Shown: in pieces, positions 50,427 to 59,382 of the stretch
Position numbering within the stretch: the stretch's first letter is position 1
Layout of the letters: every line of letters begins with the position of its first letter
From: Clostridium sp. AWRP
GTDB lineage: Bacteria > Bacillota > Clostridia > Clostridiales > Clostridiaceae
Direction of reading: 5' to 3'
NCBI RefSeq assembly: GCF_004006395.2
Contig: NZ_CP029758.2
Span: 2,232,001 to 2,296,000 of the forward strand
DNA length: 64,000 nt
Position numbers and translations under genes: made by a program
Notes under the pieces: model-generated
What the model saw: only the letters and a program-made list of their open reading frames with translations
Told to the model about the DNA's origin: nothing
Databases searched by the model: none

Positions 50427-51053
50427 ATGAATAAAAAGTTAGTTGATGCAATGGCAGATTTGGATGAAGATGTTGTTTTAGCAGAGGTAAAAGCACAAAA
50501 GGAAAATGGAACACCAGTATTAGATATAATAGCGGATTTACAGGAAGGCATGGGAATTGTAGGAAACAGATTTGAAAAAAAGGAATATTTTTTATCTGAA
50601 CTTATTATGTCAGCAGAAGTGTTTAATGAGGCATCAGAGATCATTGGAGGATTAGGAGAAGCTGCAGGACCAAATAACGGAATATTTGTAATGGGAACTA
50701 TTTATGATGATATACATGATATAGGGAAAAATATTGTAACTACTGTAATGAAAAGCAATGGCTTTGACGTAAAAGACCTTGGAGTTGATGTACCTACATC
50801 AAAATATATTGAAGCTATAAAGCAATATAAACCTAAGGTAATAGGAATATCATGTCTTTTGACTACTTGCTTTGATAATGTAAAACAATGCATAAAGGAA
50901 ATAGAAGATGCAGGACTTAGAAAGGATTTAAAGATTCTAGTTGGAGGGGGTCCTGTAGACGAGGCGGCAGGAAAATACATGGGTGCAGATTTAGTTTGTA
51001 AAGATGCACAGCAGACTGTAGATTTTTGTAAAAAAGCTATGGGGGTAAAGTAA
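50427..51053 (+). CDS. Corrinoid protein 2
   Basis: 208 aa from the ATG at 50427, nine bases after GGGAGG; the in-frame ATG at 50421 is too close. Nearly the same protein as corrinoid proteins 1 and 3 (same YDDIHDIGKNIV, VDVPTSKYIE, SCLLTTC and VGGGPVDE motifs). Followed two bases later by an MT1 remnant, so its own MT1 partner has been lost; it may still serve MT1 proteins elsewhere in the locus. Confidence 0.94.
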   Translation: MNKKLVDAMADLDEDVVLAEVKAQKENGTPVLDIIADLQEGMGIVGNRFEKKEYFLSELIMSAEVFNEASEIIGGLGEAAGPNNGIFVMGTIYDDIHDIGKNIVTTVMKSNGFDVKDLGVDVPTSKYIEAIKQYKPKVIGISCLLTTCFDNVKQCIKEIEDAGLRKDLKILVGGGPVDEAAGKYMGADLVCKDAQQTVDFCKKAMGVK

Positions 51054-51054
51054 G

Positions 51055-51273
51055 TTGGATTCATTAAAGGATTTGGGAGATGTTGACCCATTAGTATTTA
51101 TGTCAAGAGTTAAGCTCCATGGACGAGAACTTCCTGATGGTAGGTATAGTTATAGTAAAAAGCTTATTGATGATATGGGTACAGGATTTATTCTAGCTAG
51201 TGGATGCTTAATACCTCCAAATGCAAAAGTTGGAAATGTAAAAGCTATGATTTCTGCAGCTACAGACAGGTAA
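51055..51273 (+). pseudogene. MT1 remnant with large internal deletion
   Basis: 72 codons from TTG 51055. The first part (DSLKDLGDVD, EFMSRVKL-like PLVFMSRVKLHGRELPD) matches residues ~60-105 of the MT1 at 52905; the rest (LIDDMGTGFILASGC, PPNAKVGNVKAMISAAT) matches its last 40 residues. The catalytic barrel between, about 250 residues, is missing, as is the N-terminus. The frame has stayed open, but this cannot fold as an MT1. Confidence 0.9.
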
Positions 51274-51279
51274 AAAAAT

Positions 51280-52205
51280 AATTATTATAAGTTAAATTGT
51301 AAATGTTTTAATTAAATTGTTTGCTAGAAAATTATGAAAATCATGTAAAATAAAAGGAGATTAAAATATGTTAATAATAGGAGAATTAATAAATACAAGC
51401 AGGAAGCTTATACGTGAAGCTGTAGAAAAAAAAGATGGAAACTACATACAGGAAATTGCAAAAAAACAAGAAGAAGCAGGGGCAACTTATATAGATGTAA
51501 ACTGTGGAACATTTATGCAAACTGAAGTGGAAACCATGGAATGGCTGGTTGAAAATATTCTTCAGGCAACAGACCTTCCATTATGTATAGATAGTCCTAA
51601 CCCTCTAGCGCTAGAAGCCGGATTAAAAAAAGTAAAAAATGGGAAACCAATGATCAATTCCATAACAGGAGAGGATGAAAGGTGGAATACAATACTACCA
51701 CTGGTAAAAAAGTTTAATTCTAAAATAATAGCTCTTTGTATTGACAACACAGGAATGCCAAAGACACAGGAAGACAGGCTTAGAATAGCACACTCCCTTA
51801 TAACAAAACTTACTGGAGAAGGAATAGCTCTTGATGATATATATATAGATCCACTTATAAAGCCAATAAGTGCAGGACAAAATAATGGAATAGAAGTACT
51901 GTCTGCAATACAAAAAATAATGGAAAGTTATCCAGGGGTACATACTACCTGCGGATTAAGTAATATATCCTATAGTTTGCCAGCAAGAAAAGTATTGAAC
52001 AGATTATTTATGGTTCAAACTATGGCTCGTGGAATGGACTCATACATTATGGATCCGACAAACAAAGAAATGAGAGGTGCCTTGCTTGCATCACAAACAT
52101 TACTTGGACAAGATAGGTTCTCAAGAAAGTTTATTAAAGCATTCCGTGAGGGATTATATGAGTAATTATGAGTAATATAAAAACTGTTGTGGCGGCATAC
52201 AGGAT
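51280..52205 (+). repeat. MT2 module repeat, copy 2
   Basis: Second copy of the unit at 47108: the same spacer (TAAATTGTAAATGTTTTAAT), MT2 and the start of DUF1638, then a break. Confidence 0.85.
51368..52165 (+). CDS. Methyltetrahydrofolate:corrinoid methyltransferase (MT2) copy 2
   Basis: 265 aa, differing from the copy at 47211 by only three residues that I can see (S/N in KVKSGK, N/D in GENER, D/H in RIADSL). All pterin-barrel motifs are kept, so it should be active. Ribosome site AAGGAG, a little weaker than copy 1. Followed by a DUF1638 scrap and then corrinoid protein 3, so this copy lies in a shortened operon MT2-corrinoid-MT1. Confidence 0.94.
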   Translation: MLIIGELINTSRKLIREAVEKKDGNYIQEIAKKQEEAGATYIDVNCGTFMQTEVETMEWLVENILQATDLPLCIDSPNPLALEAGLKKVKNGKPMINSITGEDERWNTILPLVKKFNSKIIALCIDNTGMPKTQEDRLRIAHSLITKLTGEGIALDDIYIDPLIKPISAGQNNGIEVLSAIQKIMESYPGVHTTCGLSNISYSLPARKVLNRLFMVQTMARGMDSYIMDPTNKEMRGALLASQTLLGQDRFSRKFIKAFREGLYE

Positions 52206-52221
52206 AGTTAATAATAATTGA
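52168..52221 (+). pseudogene. DUF1638 5' remnant
   Basis: Seventeen codons (MSNIKTVVAAYR...) match the start of the DUF1638 gene at 48001, then a TGA. The next bases GAATAGGGCAATTAGTGAAAC still match GAAAGGGTAATTAATGAAAT there, after which homology is lost. The rest of DUF1638, the GTPase, His-rich and DUF2284 genes are deleted in this copy. Confidence 0.88.
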
Positions 52222-52276
52222 ATAGGGCAATTAGTGAAACTTATATTTATTTTAGCATTAATGGGAGGATATGAAA

Positions 52277-52903
52277 ATGAGTAAAAAATTAGTTGATGCA
52301 ATGGCAGATTTGGATGAAGATGTTGTTTTAGCAGAGGTAAAAGCACAAAAGGAAAACGGAACACCAGTATTAGATATAATAGCAGATTTACAGGAAGGTA
52401 TGGGAATTGTAGGAAACAGATTTGAAAAAAAGGAATATTTTTTATCTGAACTTATTATGTCAGCAGAAGTGTTTAATGAGGCATCAGAGATCATTGGAGG
52501 ATTAGGAGAAGCTGCAGGACCAAATAATGGAATATTTGTAATGGGAACTATTTATGATGATATACATGATATAGGGAAAAATATTGTAACTACTGTAATG
52601 AAAAGCAATGGCTTTGACGTAAAAGACCTTGGAGTTGATGTACCTACATCAAAATATATTGAAGCTATAGAACAATATAGACCTAAGGTAATAGGAATAT
52701 CATGCCTTTTGACTACTTGCTTTGATAATGTAAAACAATGCATAAAGGAAATAGAAGATGCAGGACTTAGAAAGGATTTAAAGATTCTAGTTGGAGGGGG
52801 TCCTGTAGACGAGGCGGCAGGAAAATACATGGGTGCAGATTTAGTTTGCAAAGATGCACAGCAGACAGTAGATTTCTGTAAAAAAGCTATGGGGGTAAAT
52901 TAA
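52277..52903 (+). CDS. Corrinoid protein 3
   Basis: 208 aa from the ATG at 52277 (GGGAGG nine bases upstream). Almost identical to corrinoid protein 2, with changes such as IEQYRPK for IKQYKPK. It keeps the His ligand motif YDDIHDIGKNIV and the SCLLTTC and GGGP motifs. One base separates its stop from the MT1 start, so it is the direct partner of the MT1 at 52905. Confidence 0.94.
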   Translation: MSKKLVDAMADLDEDVVLAEVKAQKENGTPVLDIIADLQEGMGIVGNRFEKKEYFLSELIMSAEVFNEASEIIGGLGEAAGPNNGIFVMGTIYDDIHDIGKNIVTTVMKSNGFDVKDLGVDVPTSKYIEAIEQYRPKVIGISCLLTTCFDNVKQCIKEIEDAGLRKDLKILVGGGPVDEAAGKYMGADLVCKDAQQTVDFCKKAMGVN

Positions 52904-52904
52904 T

Positions 52905-54017
52905 ATGAAAACAACACAACAATTATACAATGAACGTTTAGATAGATTTAGAAAAACATTAGCATTAGAAAAAACAGATAGAACACCTGTTATACTTATG
53001 AATGATTCTTTTGCCGCTAGACATATGGGATTGAAGTTGGCAGATATTTGTGGAAAAGATAGTGTCAAAGTATCGAATAAAGTTATAATAGATTCTCTAA
53101 AAGATTTGGGAGATGTGGATGGAGTTAATTCATCCTACTCTGTAGGACCTTTATTTCCATTAGAATTTATGTCAAGAGTTAAGCTTCCAGGACGAGAGCT
53201 TTCCGATGATATGCTTTGGCAGATTGATGAAGCAGAAATGATGAAGCCAGAAGATTATGATACCATTATAAATAAAGGCTGGAACAATTTTATGCCTGGT
53301 TACTTAAAAGATAGATTGGGAATTAATGTTGATGAAATTATGGCAGATGCAGCTTATGCTCCACAAGCCGATCAAAATGTCAAAGATGCTGGGTTTGTAG
53401 TATATAGTCCTGCTGCAGTTATAACTGTAAATGAATATTTGAGTGGTGGACGTTCTATGGTAAAATTTATGAGGGATTTATTTAGAATGCCTGATAAAGT
53501 TGGGGAAACTTTGGATGTTATTCAGGCAGAAGTAGTTGAAGGTATAAGAAAGCAAATAAGAGCTACTAAACCAGATGTACTTTTCCTTTCTCCAGCACGT
53601 GGAGCTAGTGAATTCTATTCTCCTAAGTTATGGGAGCGTTTTGTATGGAAATATATTAAGGAGACAGCAGATGCGGTTATAGAAGAAGGTACAATATGTA
53701 GCATCCACATTGATGGAAACTGGGAGCGTGACCTTGACTACTTTAAAGATTTTCCAAAAGGAAAGATTGTATTTGAAACAGATGGTGTAACAGATATTTA
53801 TAAAATAAAAGAAAAGCTTGGAGATCATATGTGCATTAAAGGAGATGTACCTGCTGGAAAACTTGTTCTTGGTACTCCTGATGAAGTGTATGATTATGCT
53901 TCTAAACTTGTTAAAGATATGGGGGATGGATTTATTTTAGCAAGTGGATGTTCAATACCTCCAAATGCAAAAGTTGAAAATGTAAAAGCAATGATTTCTG
54001 CAGCTACAGGCAGATAG
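52905..54017 (+). CDS. UroD-family substrate:corrinoid methyltransferase (MT1) 3
   Basis: 370 aa. Seen: KLPGRELSDDMLWQIDEAEM, GGRSMVKFMRDLFRMPDKVGETL, SPARGASEFYSPKLWERF, SIHIDGNWERDLDYF, ETDGVTDIYKIKEKLGDHMCIKGDVPAG and the end ASGCSIPPNAKVENVKAM. Same family as the enzymes at 40347 and 41701 but clearly different in the pocket segments. Last gene of the MT2-corrinoid-MT1 operon; a terminator follows. Inferred: demethylates an O-methyl compound; substrate not visible. Confidence 0.88.
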   Translation: MKTTQQLYNERLDRFRKTLALEKTDRTPVILMNDSFAARHMGLKLADICGKDSVKVSNKVIIDSLKDLGDVDGVNSSYSVGPLFPLEFMSRVKLPGRELSDDMLWQIDEAEMMKPEDYDTIINKGWNNFMPGYLKDRLGINVDEIMADAAYAPQADQNVKDAGFVVYSPAAVITVNEYLSGGRSMVKFMRDLFRMPDKVGETLDVIQAEVVEGIRKQIRATKPDVLFLSPARGASEFYSPKLWERFVWKYIKETADAVIEEGTICSIHIDGNWERDLDYFKDFPKGKIVFETDGVTDIYKIKEKLGDHMCIKGDVPAGKLVLGTPDEVYDYASKLVKDMGDGFILASGCSIPPNAKVENVKAMISAATGR

Positions 54018-54021
54018 AAAT

Positions 54022-54062
54022 AAAAAAATTCACCAGTTAAATTAAACTGGTGAATTTTTTAT
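54022..54062. terminator. Bidirectional terminator
   Basis: AAAAAATTCACCAGTT pairs with AACTGGTGAATTTTTT, between MT1 3 and the convergent activase gene. Confidence 0.93.
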
Positions 54063-54063
54063 T

Positions 54064-55917
54064 CTATTTATAATACTGAAATTGCATTCCATGAGCAAAT
54101 TCCCTGTTAAAATCTTTTTGCGCTCCTAATTCAATGTAAGTTACTTTACTAGCTATAGCATTAGAATGCTCATATTCGTCATTTGACAATAGTGCAAGCA
54201 TTGAGCCTGTACCAGCAGCATTTCCCACTAACCGTATCTTATTTTCAAGCTCTGGTGGAATTAAACCTATTGTGCAGGCACTATGTGGATTCATATAGTT
54301 ACCGAAAGCACCGGCTAAAATTACTTCTTTTATATCAGTTGTAGTTATATTACACTTTTTTATAAGTATGTTTATACCTGCAGATATAGCTCCTTTTGCT
54401 AATTGAAGTGAAGTTATATCATTTTGAGTAAGCATGATAGCACGTCCATGTGCTGTTTCCGATGGAGGAACTATTAAGAAGGCATTTGCACCTTCATAAG
54501 TTACTATATTATTTTTAAATGGAAGTGCATTTGGATTTATAAAGTTGGCAGGTGATAAAAGCTTTCCTCTTTTATTTATTATTCCAAGTCTCACAAGTCC
54601 TGCCACAATATCAAGTAGGGCAGACCCGCAAATACCTTCAGGTGTTTCATTCCCTATAACAGTGTAGGTTAGAGATTCTCCAAAGCTTACATGATCTATA
54701 GCGCCTTTTGCGCCTCTCATACCGCTGCTTATTTGAGCTCCTTCAAAAGCAGGACCTGCTGCAGCAGAACAGGAGACAAGTTTCTTTGAAGACCCTAGGA
54801 CTATTTCGCCATTAGTGCCTATGTCGATGGCCAGCTTTATATCCTTACTTTTATCCATTTCTGAGGCTAAAATTACACCTACAGTATCTGCGCCTACAAA
54901 CCCAGCGATATTTGGAAGCACAAATACCTTACCTGATGGATTAATGTGAAGGTTAAGATCTGATGATTTTACTTCTAGTGTTTCGCTTATTACGGGAACA
55001 TAAGGTATATATGCAATATATTTTGGAGTAAGACCTAGAAATAGATGGTGCATGCAGGTATTTCCTACAATGGTAATTGCATATATGTTTTCCTTTAACA
55101 TGTTTGCTTTATGTACACTATCTTCAATTAATTTATTTAATACATCCAAGAGAGTAGATTGCATTAATTTAACACCATTTTCATTTTGATTGGCAAAAGT
55201 TGTACGTGAGATTACGTCTGCTCCAAATTTTATTTGAGAGTTCATTGCTGAAGAAACAGCAAGTTTCTTTCCAGTATATAGATCCATTAGATAAGCTACA
55301 ATAGTAGTAGTACCAATATCAAAAGCTATACCAAGCATACTCTTTTCAGTGTTTCCCATTTCAATACCAATAATCTCATTGCCATAGATAACTGCAGTTA
55401 TATGGTGGTTTGCTTCACGAAGTTTCACGGGCAGTTCCCTTAAAACAGAAATATTCATTTTAATGTTTTTATAATTTGGTTTTTTTTGCACTAATTTTTC
55501 TTTTAAACGTTTTAAATCAGATTTCTGTTTGTCTAAAGAAGGCAAGTCTACTTCTACGTAAACTTTTTCAATAAGAGGTTTAATAGCAAAAGTCCTTTCT
55601 GTGGATGATTGTAGTATATTATATACTTCATTTTTCTTTTGATTTAGTTGAACAGTTATATCGCTGTATACTTTGATTTCACAAGCAAGGTGTATACCTT
55701 CTTTAAGTTCTTTTTCTTCTAAAAATTTAAGTTCCTTTTCTGTAGCCTTTAAGTTTTTATCTAATATTTTAATTCTACATTTACCACAGGTGCCCATTCC
55801 ACCGCAGGGAAAATCAAAATCTAATCCTTCAGCTGTGATAGCTTCTTTAAGTGTAGTTCCCTCACAGACAGATATTTTGCGGTTTTCAGGTTTAAAAGTA
55901 ACTGTGTAATTGTTCAT
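54064..55917 (-). CDS. RACo-like ATP-dependent reductive activase of corrinoid proteins
   Basis: 617 aa. Seen: an N-terminal [2Fe-2S] ferredoxin domain (CGGMGTCGKC at residues ~38-47, fourth Cys in LACEI), a linker, then a large ASKHA-type ATPase domain with AFDIGTTTIVAYL, IVGNTCMHHLFLGL, AIDIGTNGEIVL, SCSAAAGPAFEGAQIS and LAGAFGNYMNP. Known: RACo/OdmC-type proteins use ATP to return inactive Co(II) corrinoid to Co(I). It would serve all four corrinoid proteins in the window. Probably one unit with the regulator upstream (50 bases). Confidence 0.92.
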   Translation of the reverse strand: MNNYTVTFKPENRKISVCEGTTLKEAITAEGLDFDFPCGGMGTCGKCRIKILDKNLKATEKELKFLEEKELKEGIHLACEIKVYSDITVQLNQKKNEVYNILQSSTERTFAIKPLIEKVYVEVDLPSLDKQKSDLKRLKEKLVQKKPNYKNIKMNISVLRELPVKLREANHHITAVIYGNEIIGIEMGNTEKSMLGIAFDIGTTTIVAYLMDLYTGKKLAVSSAMNSQIKFGADVISRTTFANQNENGVKLMQSTLLDVLNKLIEDSVHKANMLKENIYAITIVGNTCMHHLFLGLTPKYIAYIPYVPVISETLEVKSSDLNLHINPSGKVFVLPNIAGFVGADTVGVILASEMDKSKDIKLAIDIGTNGEIVLGSSKKLVSCSAAAGPAFEGAQISSGMRGAKGAIDHVSFGESLTYTVIGNETPEGICGSALLDIVAGLVRLGIINKRGKLLSPANFINPNALPFKNNIVTYEGANAFLIVPPSETAHGRAIMLTQNDITSLQLAKGAISAGINILIKKCNITTTDIKEVILAGAFGNYMNPHSACTIGLIPPELENKIRLVGNAAGTGSMLALLSNDEYEHSNAIASKVTYIELGAQKDFNREFAHGMQFQYYK

Positions 55918-55966
55918 TTAATATACCCCCAATAATATAAAATTTATATTGATAAATATAAACAAC

Positions 55967-57520
55967 TTATTTAAATTCATCAATATATTCAAGTATGATA
56001 AAACTTAAATTAAGACGAAATGTAATTTTTACATCATTTAAATTAACGCCCATAATTTCTTGAATTTTTTCTATACGATGAACTAAAGTACTTCTGCAAA
56101 TATTTAAAGTTTTTGATGTTTTCAACTGATTTTTTTCATTTAATAAATAAAAACGAAGACACTTTAAATATTTGGTATTATGGGATTTATCATATCTCAT
56201 TAAGTTAAATATTGAATCATGACAAAAATTTTTTAAATCACTTTTTGACGAACATGTTTCTAATAAGTGGTATATTGCTAAATCTTCATAGAAAAAAAGA
56301 AACTTATTTATTTTCAGTCCCATACCAAGTGTAATAGCCTTTAAAGATTGCTCATAGTATTTTCTTGTATTAGCTAGATCGTGAAAACATCTACTTAAAC
56401 CACCATGTATATTATTTTTTTTAAAGAAGTCTATGACTTTACTAAAACTGTGCTCAATATCTGATATTTTATTTTTTTGACTTATTAGTATGACAACAGA
56501 GTTTTCATATATGACAGATTTACTTCCTACTAGCATATATTCAATAGCATCTCTTACTCTGTGAAGAGGAATGTTTACAAAATTATTTTGAGGTACATTT
56601 ACTACAAGTATATAGAGATTATGTTTGAAATGTAAATCTAAAAATTTTGACCTTTCTTCAATAACTCGTGTATCGGTTTCTTTTCCATTGAGTAAATCCA
56701 TGATAAAATTTTCATATTTCAATCCTTTTATGTTTTGCAGGGAACTGTTTTTTTGCATTTCAGAAGCAACTACTTTACATAAAAGAAAGATAAATTCTAT
56801 GTCATTTCTAGAAAATGGTTTTTGACACTCTAAGGCAGTTACATATCCAACTACTTTATCGTTAATTTTAATATTTGATATTATACGTGGAATTCTAAAT
56901 TTATCTTTTCCTATAAAAATAGGAGAACTGCTTTTGTGTACTACATCAATAAAATTTCGAACATTTGACATAGGTACAAAGTTGTAGGAACAGTAGCCTT
57001 TAGTTAAAAGTTCAATCCATACGGGATCCTCTACTTTAATATCTTTAGAAGATGCAATGAGCTTAAAGCTAAGATCTAGGATACATATAGGGTTTTTAAG
57101 AATCTCACATCCCGTATTTACTATATGTTCAAGCCCCTTTCCACTTATTAAAGCATCTAATAATTTTGTTGAAGCTATACTAAATTCCTGATGCTTTATT
57201 AAGATGCTTTGTATTTCGTTGAAAGTTTTAAATATATCCATATCAGTATTCAACACTATTAAATTTACTATGGAATTTTTATCTGGCTTATATTGAAGAT
57301 CGTCAGTTTTAATACAAAGTATATTTACAGCACCTTTTTGTGACGGGATTTTTTTAAAATTAAAGGTTTCGCATACATATAAATGGTCTGGTTCAAATAA
57401 AGTTTGATTTTCTTCAAGGAGTTTAACATATTTAATTGTTATTCCTTCTATTTGTGAAATATATAACCTAGGATTATAATTTTTTATTTTGCCTAGGAAA
57501 GTACGTAGATTCATTCCCAT
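55967..57520 (-). CDS. PucR-family regulator of the methyltransferase locus
   Basis: 517 aa from the ATG at 57520, after GAGGTG; a GTG at 57529 is part of the ribosome site. Seen: an N-terminal PucR-like sensing part (LRTFLGKIKNYNPRLYISQIEG, DHLYVCETFNF), a GAF-like middle (CILDLSFKLIASSKDI, FSRNDIEFIFLLCKVVASEM) and a C-terminal PucR helix-turn-helix (LKCLRFYLLNEKNQLKTSKTL, CRSTLVHRIEKIQEIM). Divergent from corrinoid protein 4. Inferred: senses the methyl donor and controls methyltransferase genes. Confidence 0.85.
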   Translation of the reverse strand: MGMNLRTFLGKIKNYNPRLYISQIEGITIKYVKLLEENQTLFEPDHLYVCETFNFKKIPSQKGAVNILCIKTDDLQYKPDKNSIVNLIVLNTDMDIFKTFNEIQSILIKHQEFSIASTKLLDALISGKGLEHIVNTGCEILKNPICILDLSFKLIASSKDIKVEDPVWIELLTKGYCSYNFVPMSNVRNFIDVVHKSSSPIFIGKDKFRIPRIISNIKINDKVVGYVTALECQKPFSRNDIEFIFLLCKVVASEMQKNSSLQNIKGLKYENFIMDLLNGKETDTRVIEERSKFLDLHFKHNLYILVVNVPQNNFVNIPLHRVRDAIEYMLVGSKSVIYENSVVILISQKNKISDIEHSFSKVIDFFKKNNIHGGLSRCFHDLANTRKYYEQSLKAITLGMGLKINKFLFFYEDLAIYHLLETCSSKSDLKNFCHDSIFNLMRYDKSHNTKYLKCLRFYLLNEKNQLKTSKTLNICRSTLVHRIEKIQEIMGVNLNDVKITFRLNLSFIILEYIDEFK

Positions 57521-57709
57521 ATTAAACACCTCACAATATCATAATAACCTATTATTTGACATAATAAAAGGGCTAATTTGTTATTAGAAAAGCATATTAT
57601 ACATATTGTATACTTTTACGTTAAAATTTCTTCATATTGTATGATGCTTTATGGATGTATTTATGATAGTTTATATACATAAGTATAAATTATGAGGGGG
57701 ATATTTTTT

Positions 57710-58345
57710 ATGAGCAAAGTACTTATAGACGCAATGGCAGAACTTGATGAAGATTTAGTCATTGAAGAAGTAAATGCTCTTATAAAAGCAAATGTACCTA
57801 TAATGGACATTGTAGGTTATTTGCAAAAGGGTATTGAAATTGTAGGAAAAAGATTTCAAGAAAAAAGATACTTTATGTCTGAACTTATTATATCAGGAGA
57901 AATATTTAAAGAAGTTTCACAAATACTTAAAGATTTAATGCCTTCCGGCACAGCTAACTATGGAGTATTTGTTATGGGAACTATTTATGGAGATATACAT
58001 GATGTAGGTAAAAACATAGTATGTACTGCCATGAGCAGTAATGATTTTAAAGTAATTGATCTAGGAACGGATGTATCAACTGAGAAATTTATTAAGGCAA
58101 TTAAAGAATACCATCCTAAGGTTGTAGCCATTTCATGTCTTTTGACGAATTGCTTTGAAAATTTAAAGGAATGTATACAATCTATAAGAAATACAGAGTT
58201 TGGAAAAGAAATTAAGATATTAATTGGAGGGGGAGTATTGGATAAACAGGTTTGTGAATATGTAAAGGCAGACTTTTTTCCTAGAACAATTCATGAAACA
58301 GTACAATACTGTAAAGAAATATATGGGGTGAAATCTATAAAATAG
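57710..58345 (+). CDS. Corrinoid protein 4 (divergent type)
   Basis: 211 aa from the ATG at 57710, after GAGGGGG; the ATG at 57692 lies before that site. Seen: the same fold as the others (YGDIHDVGKNIV, SCLLTNCFENLKECI, IGGGVLDKQ) but much more different in sequence than proteins 1-3 are from each other. It has no MT1 directly after it. Being divergent from the regulator and activase, it may be the first target of that regulator, or the carrier for a distant MT1. Confidence 0.92.
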   Translation: MSKVLIDAMAELDEDLVIEEVNALIKANVPIMDIVGYLQKGIEIVGKRFQEKRYFMSELIISGEIFKEVSQILKDLMPSGTANYGVFVMGTIYGDIHDVGKNIVCTAMSSNDFKVIDLGTDVSTEKFIKAIKEYHPKVVAISCLLTNCFENLKECIQSIRNTEFGKEIKILIGGGVLDKQVCEYVKADFFPRTIHETVQYCKEIYGVKSIK

Positions 58346-58390
58346 TTGAAAATTTTGTGCTATAATAAATTTTAGCAGAGAGGAAGTGAA

Positions 58391-59236
58391 ATGCATTTAA
58401 TGTTTAAACAAAATGGTACGAATTTAAACTCAAATATAGAGGAGGCTGCAATTTATATAAACTCTGGAATAAAGGTAAAACCAGAGATAGCACTTATACT
58501 TGGATCGGGTCTTGGACATATTGCAGATGAAATTGAAGACAAAAAGATATATCCTTATAGTGAAATACCAAACTTTCCTATTTCTACAGTGGAAGGTCAT
58601 AAAAGCTGTCTTGTTATAGGAAAGCTTCAAGGTAAGGTAGTAGCTGCAATGCAGGGCAGGTTTCATTATTATGAAGGATATTCAATGAAAGAAGTGACTT
58701 TTCCTATTAGAGTTATGAAAATGTTGGGAATTCAAAATCTAATAGTAACTAATGCTGCAGGGGGAATAAATAAAAGTTATAGAAGTGGAGATCTGATGCT
58801 TATAAGGGACCATCTAAATCTGTCAGGACAAAATCCTTTAATAGGACAGAACTTAGAAAAATTTGGGCCTAGATTTCCAGATATGTCTGAGGCATATGAT
58901 AGTCGTCTTAGAGAAATGGTAAAAAGGGTGGCAGGCGAATTGCACATACCAATTCAAGAAGGAGTATATGCTTACATGAGTGGGCCAAGCTATGAAACGC
59001 CAGCTGAAATAAAGATGTTAAGTGTATTAGGAGGGGATGCAGTGGGAATGTCCACAGTTCCTGAGGTCATTGTGGCAAATCACAGTGATATGAGAATTAT
59101 TGGAATATCTTGCATAACTAATATGGCAGCAGGAATATTGAAACATGCTCTAAATCATGAAGAAGTTATAAAAAATTCCCTCTATGCCAGTGAAAAATTT
59201 ACAAAACTGATTAAAGCAATAATAGAAAATATATAG
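58391..59236 (+). CDS. punA: Purine-nucleoside phosphorylase
   Basis: 281 aa. Seen: LILGSGLGHIADEI, the phosphate/ribose segment GRFHYYEGYSMKEVTFP, NAAGGINKSYRSGDLMLI, YAYMSGPSYETPAEI, MSTVPEVIVANHSDM and CITNMAAGI, which are PNP-I hallmarks; Glu in ETPAEI and Asn in ITNMAAG fit 6-oxopurine nucleosides. ATG after GAGAGGAAGTG, 45 bases past corrinoid protein 4, so possibly read with it. Known: splits inosine and guanosine for salvage. Confidence 0.95.
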   Translation: MHLMFKQNGTNLNSNIEEAAIYINSGIKVKPEIALILGSGLGHIADEIEDKKIYPYSEIPNFPISTVEGHKSCLVIGKLQGKVVAAMQGRFHYYEGYSMKEVTFPIRVMKMLGIQNLIVTNAAGGINKSYRSGDLMLIRDHLNLSGQNPLIGQNLEKFGPRFPDMSEAYDSRLREMVKRVAGELHIPIQEGVYAYMSGPSYETPAEIKMLSVLGGDAVGMSTVPEVIVANHSDMRIIGISCITNMAAGILKHALNHEEVIKNSLYASEKFTKLIKAIIENI

Positions 59237-59382
59237 ATTGGGGAAACTAAAACACATATTTATTATTATAATTGAAAAATATTGAGAAAATGAGATGAAT
59301 AACCATATTTTGTGGTTGCACAAGACTGAATGCTTATATATAATAGTAAATAGGTAAACTTTAATTTGTGGAGGTGTATACT

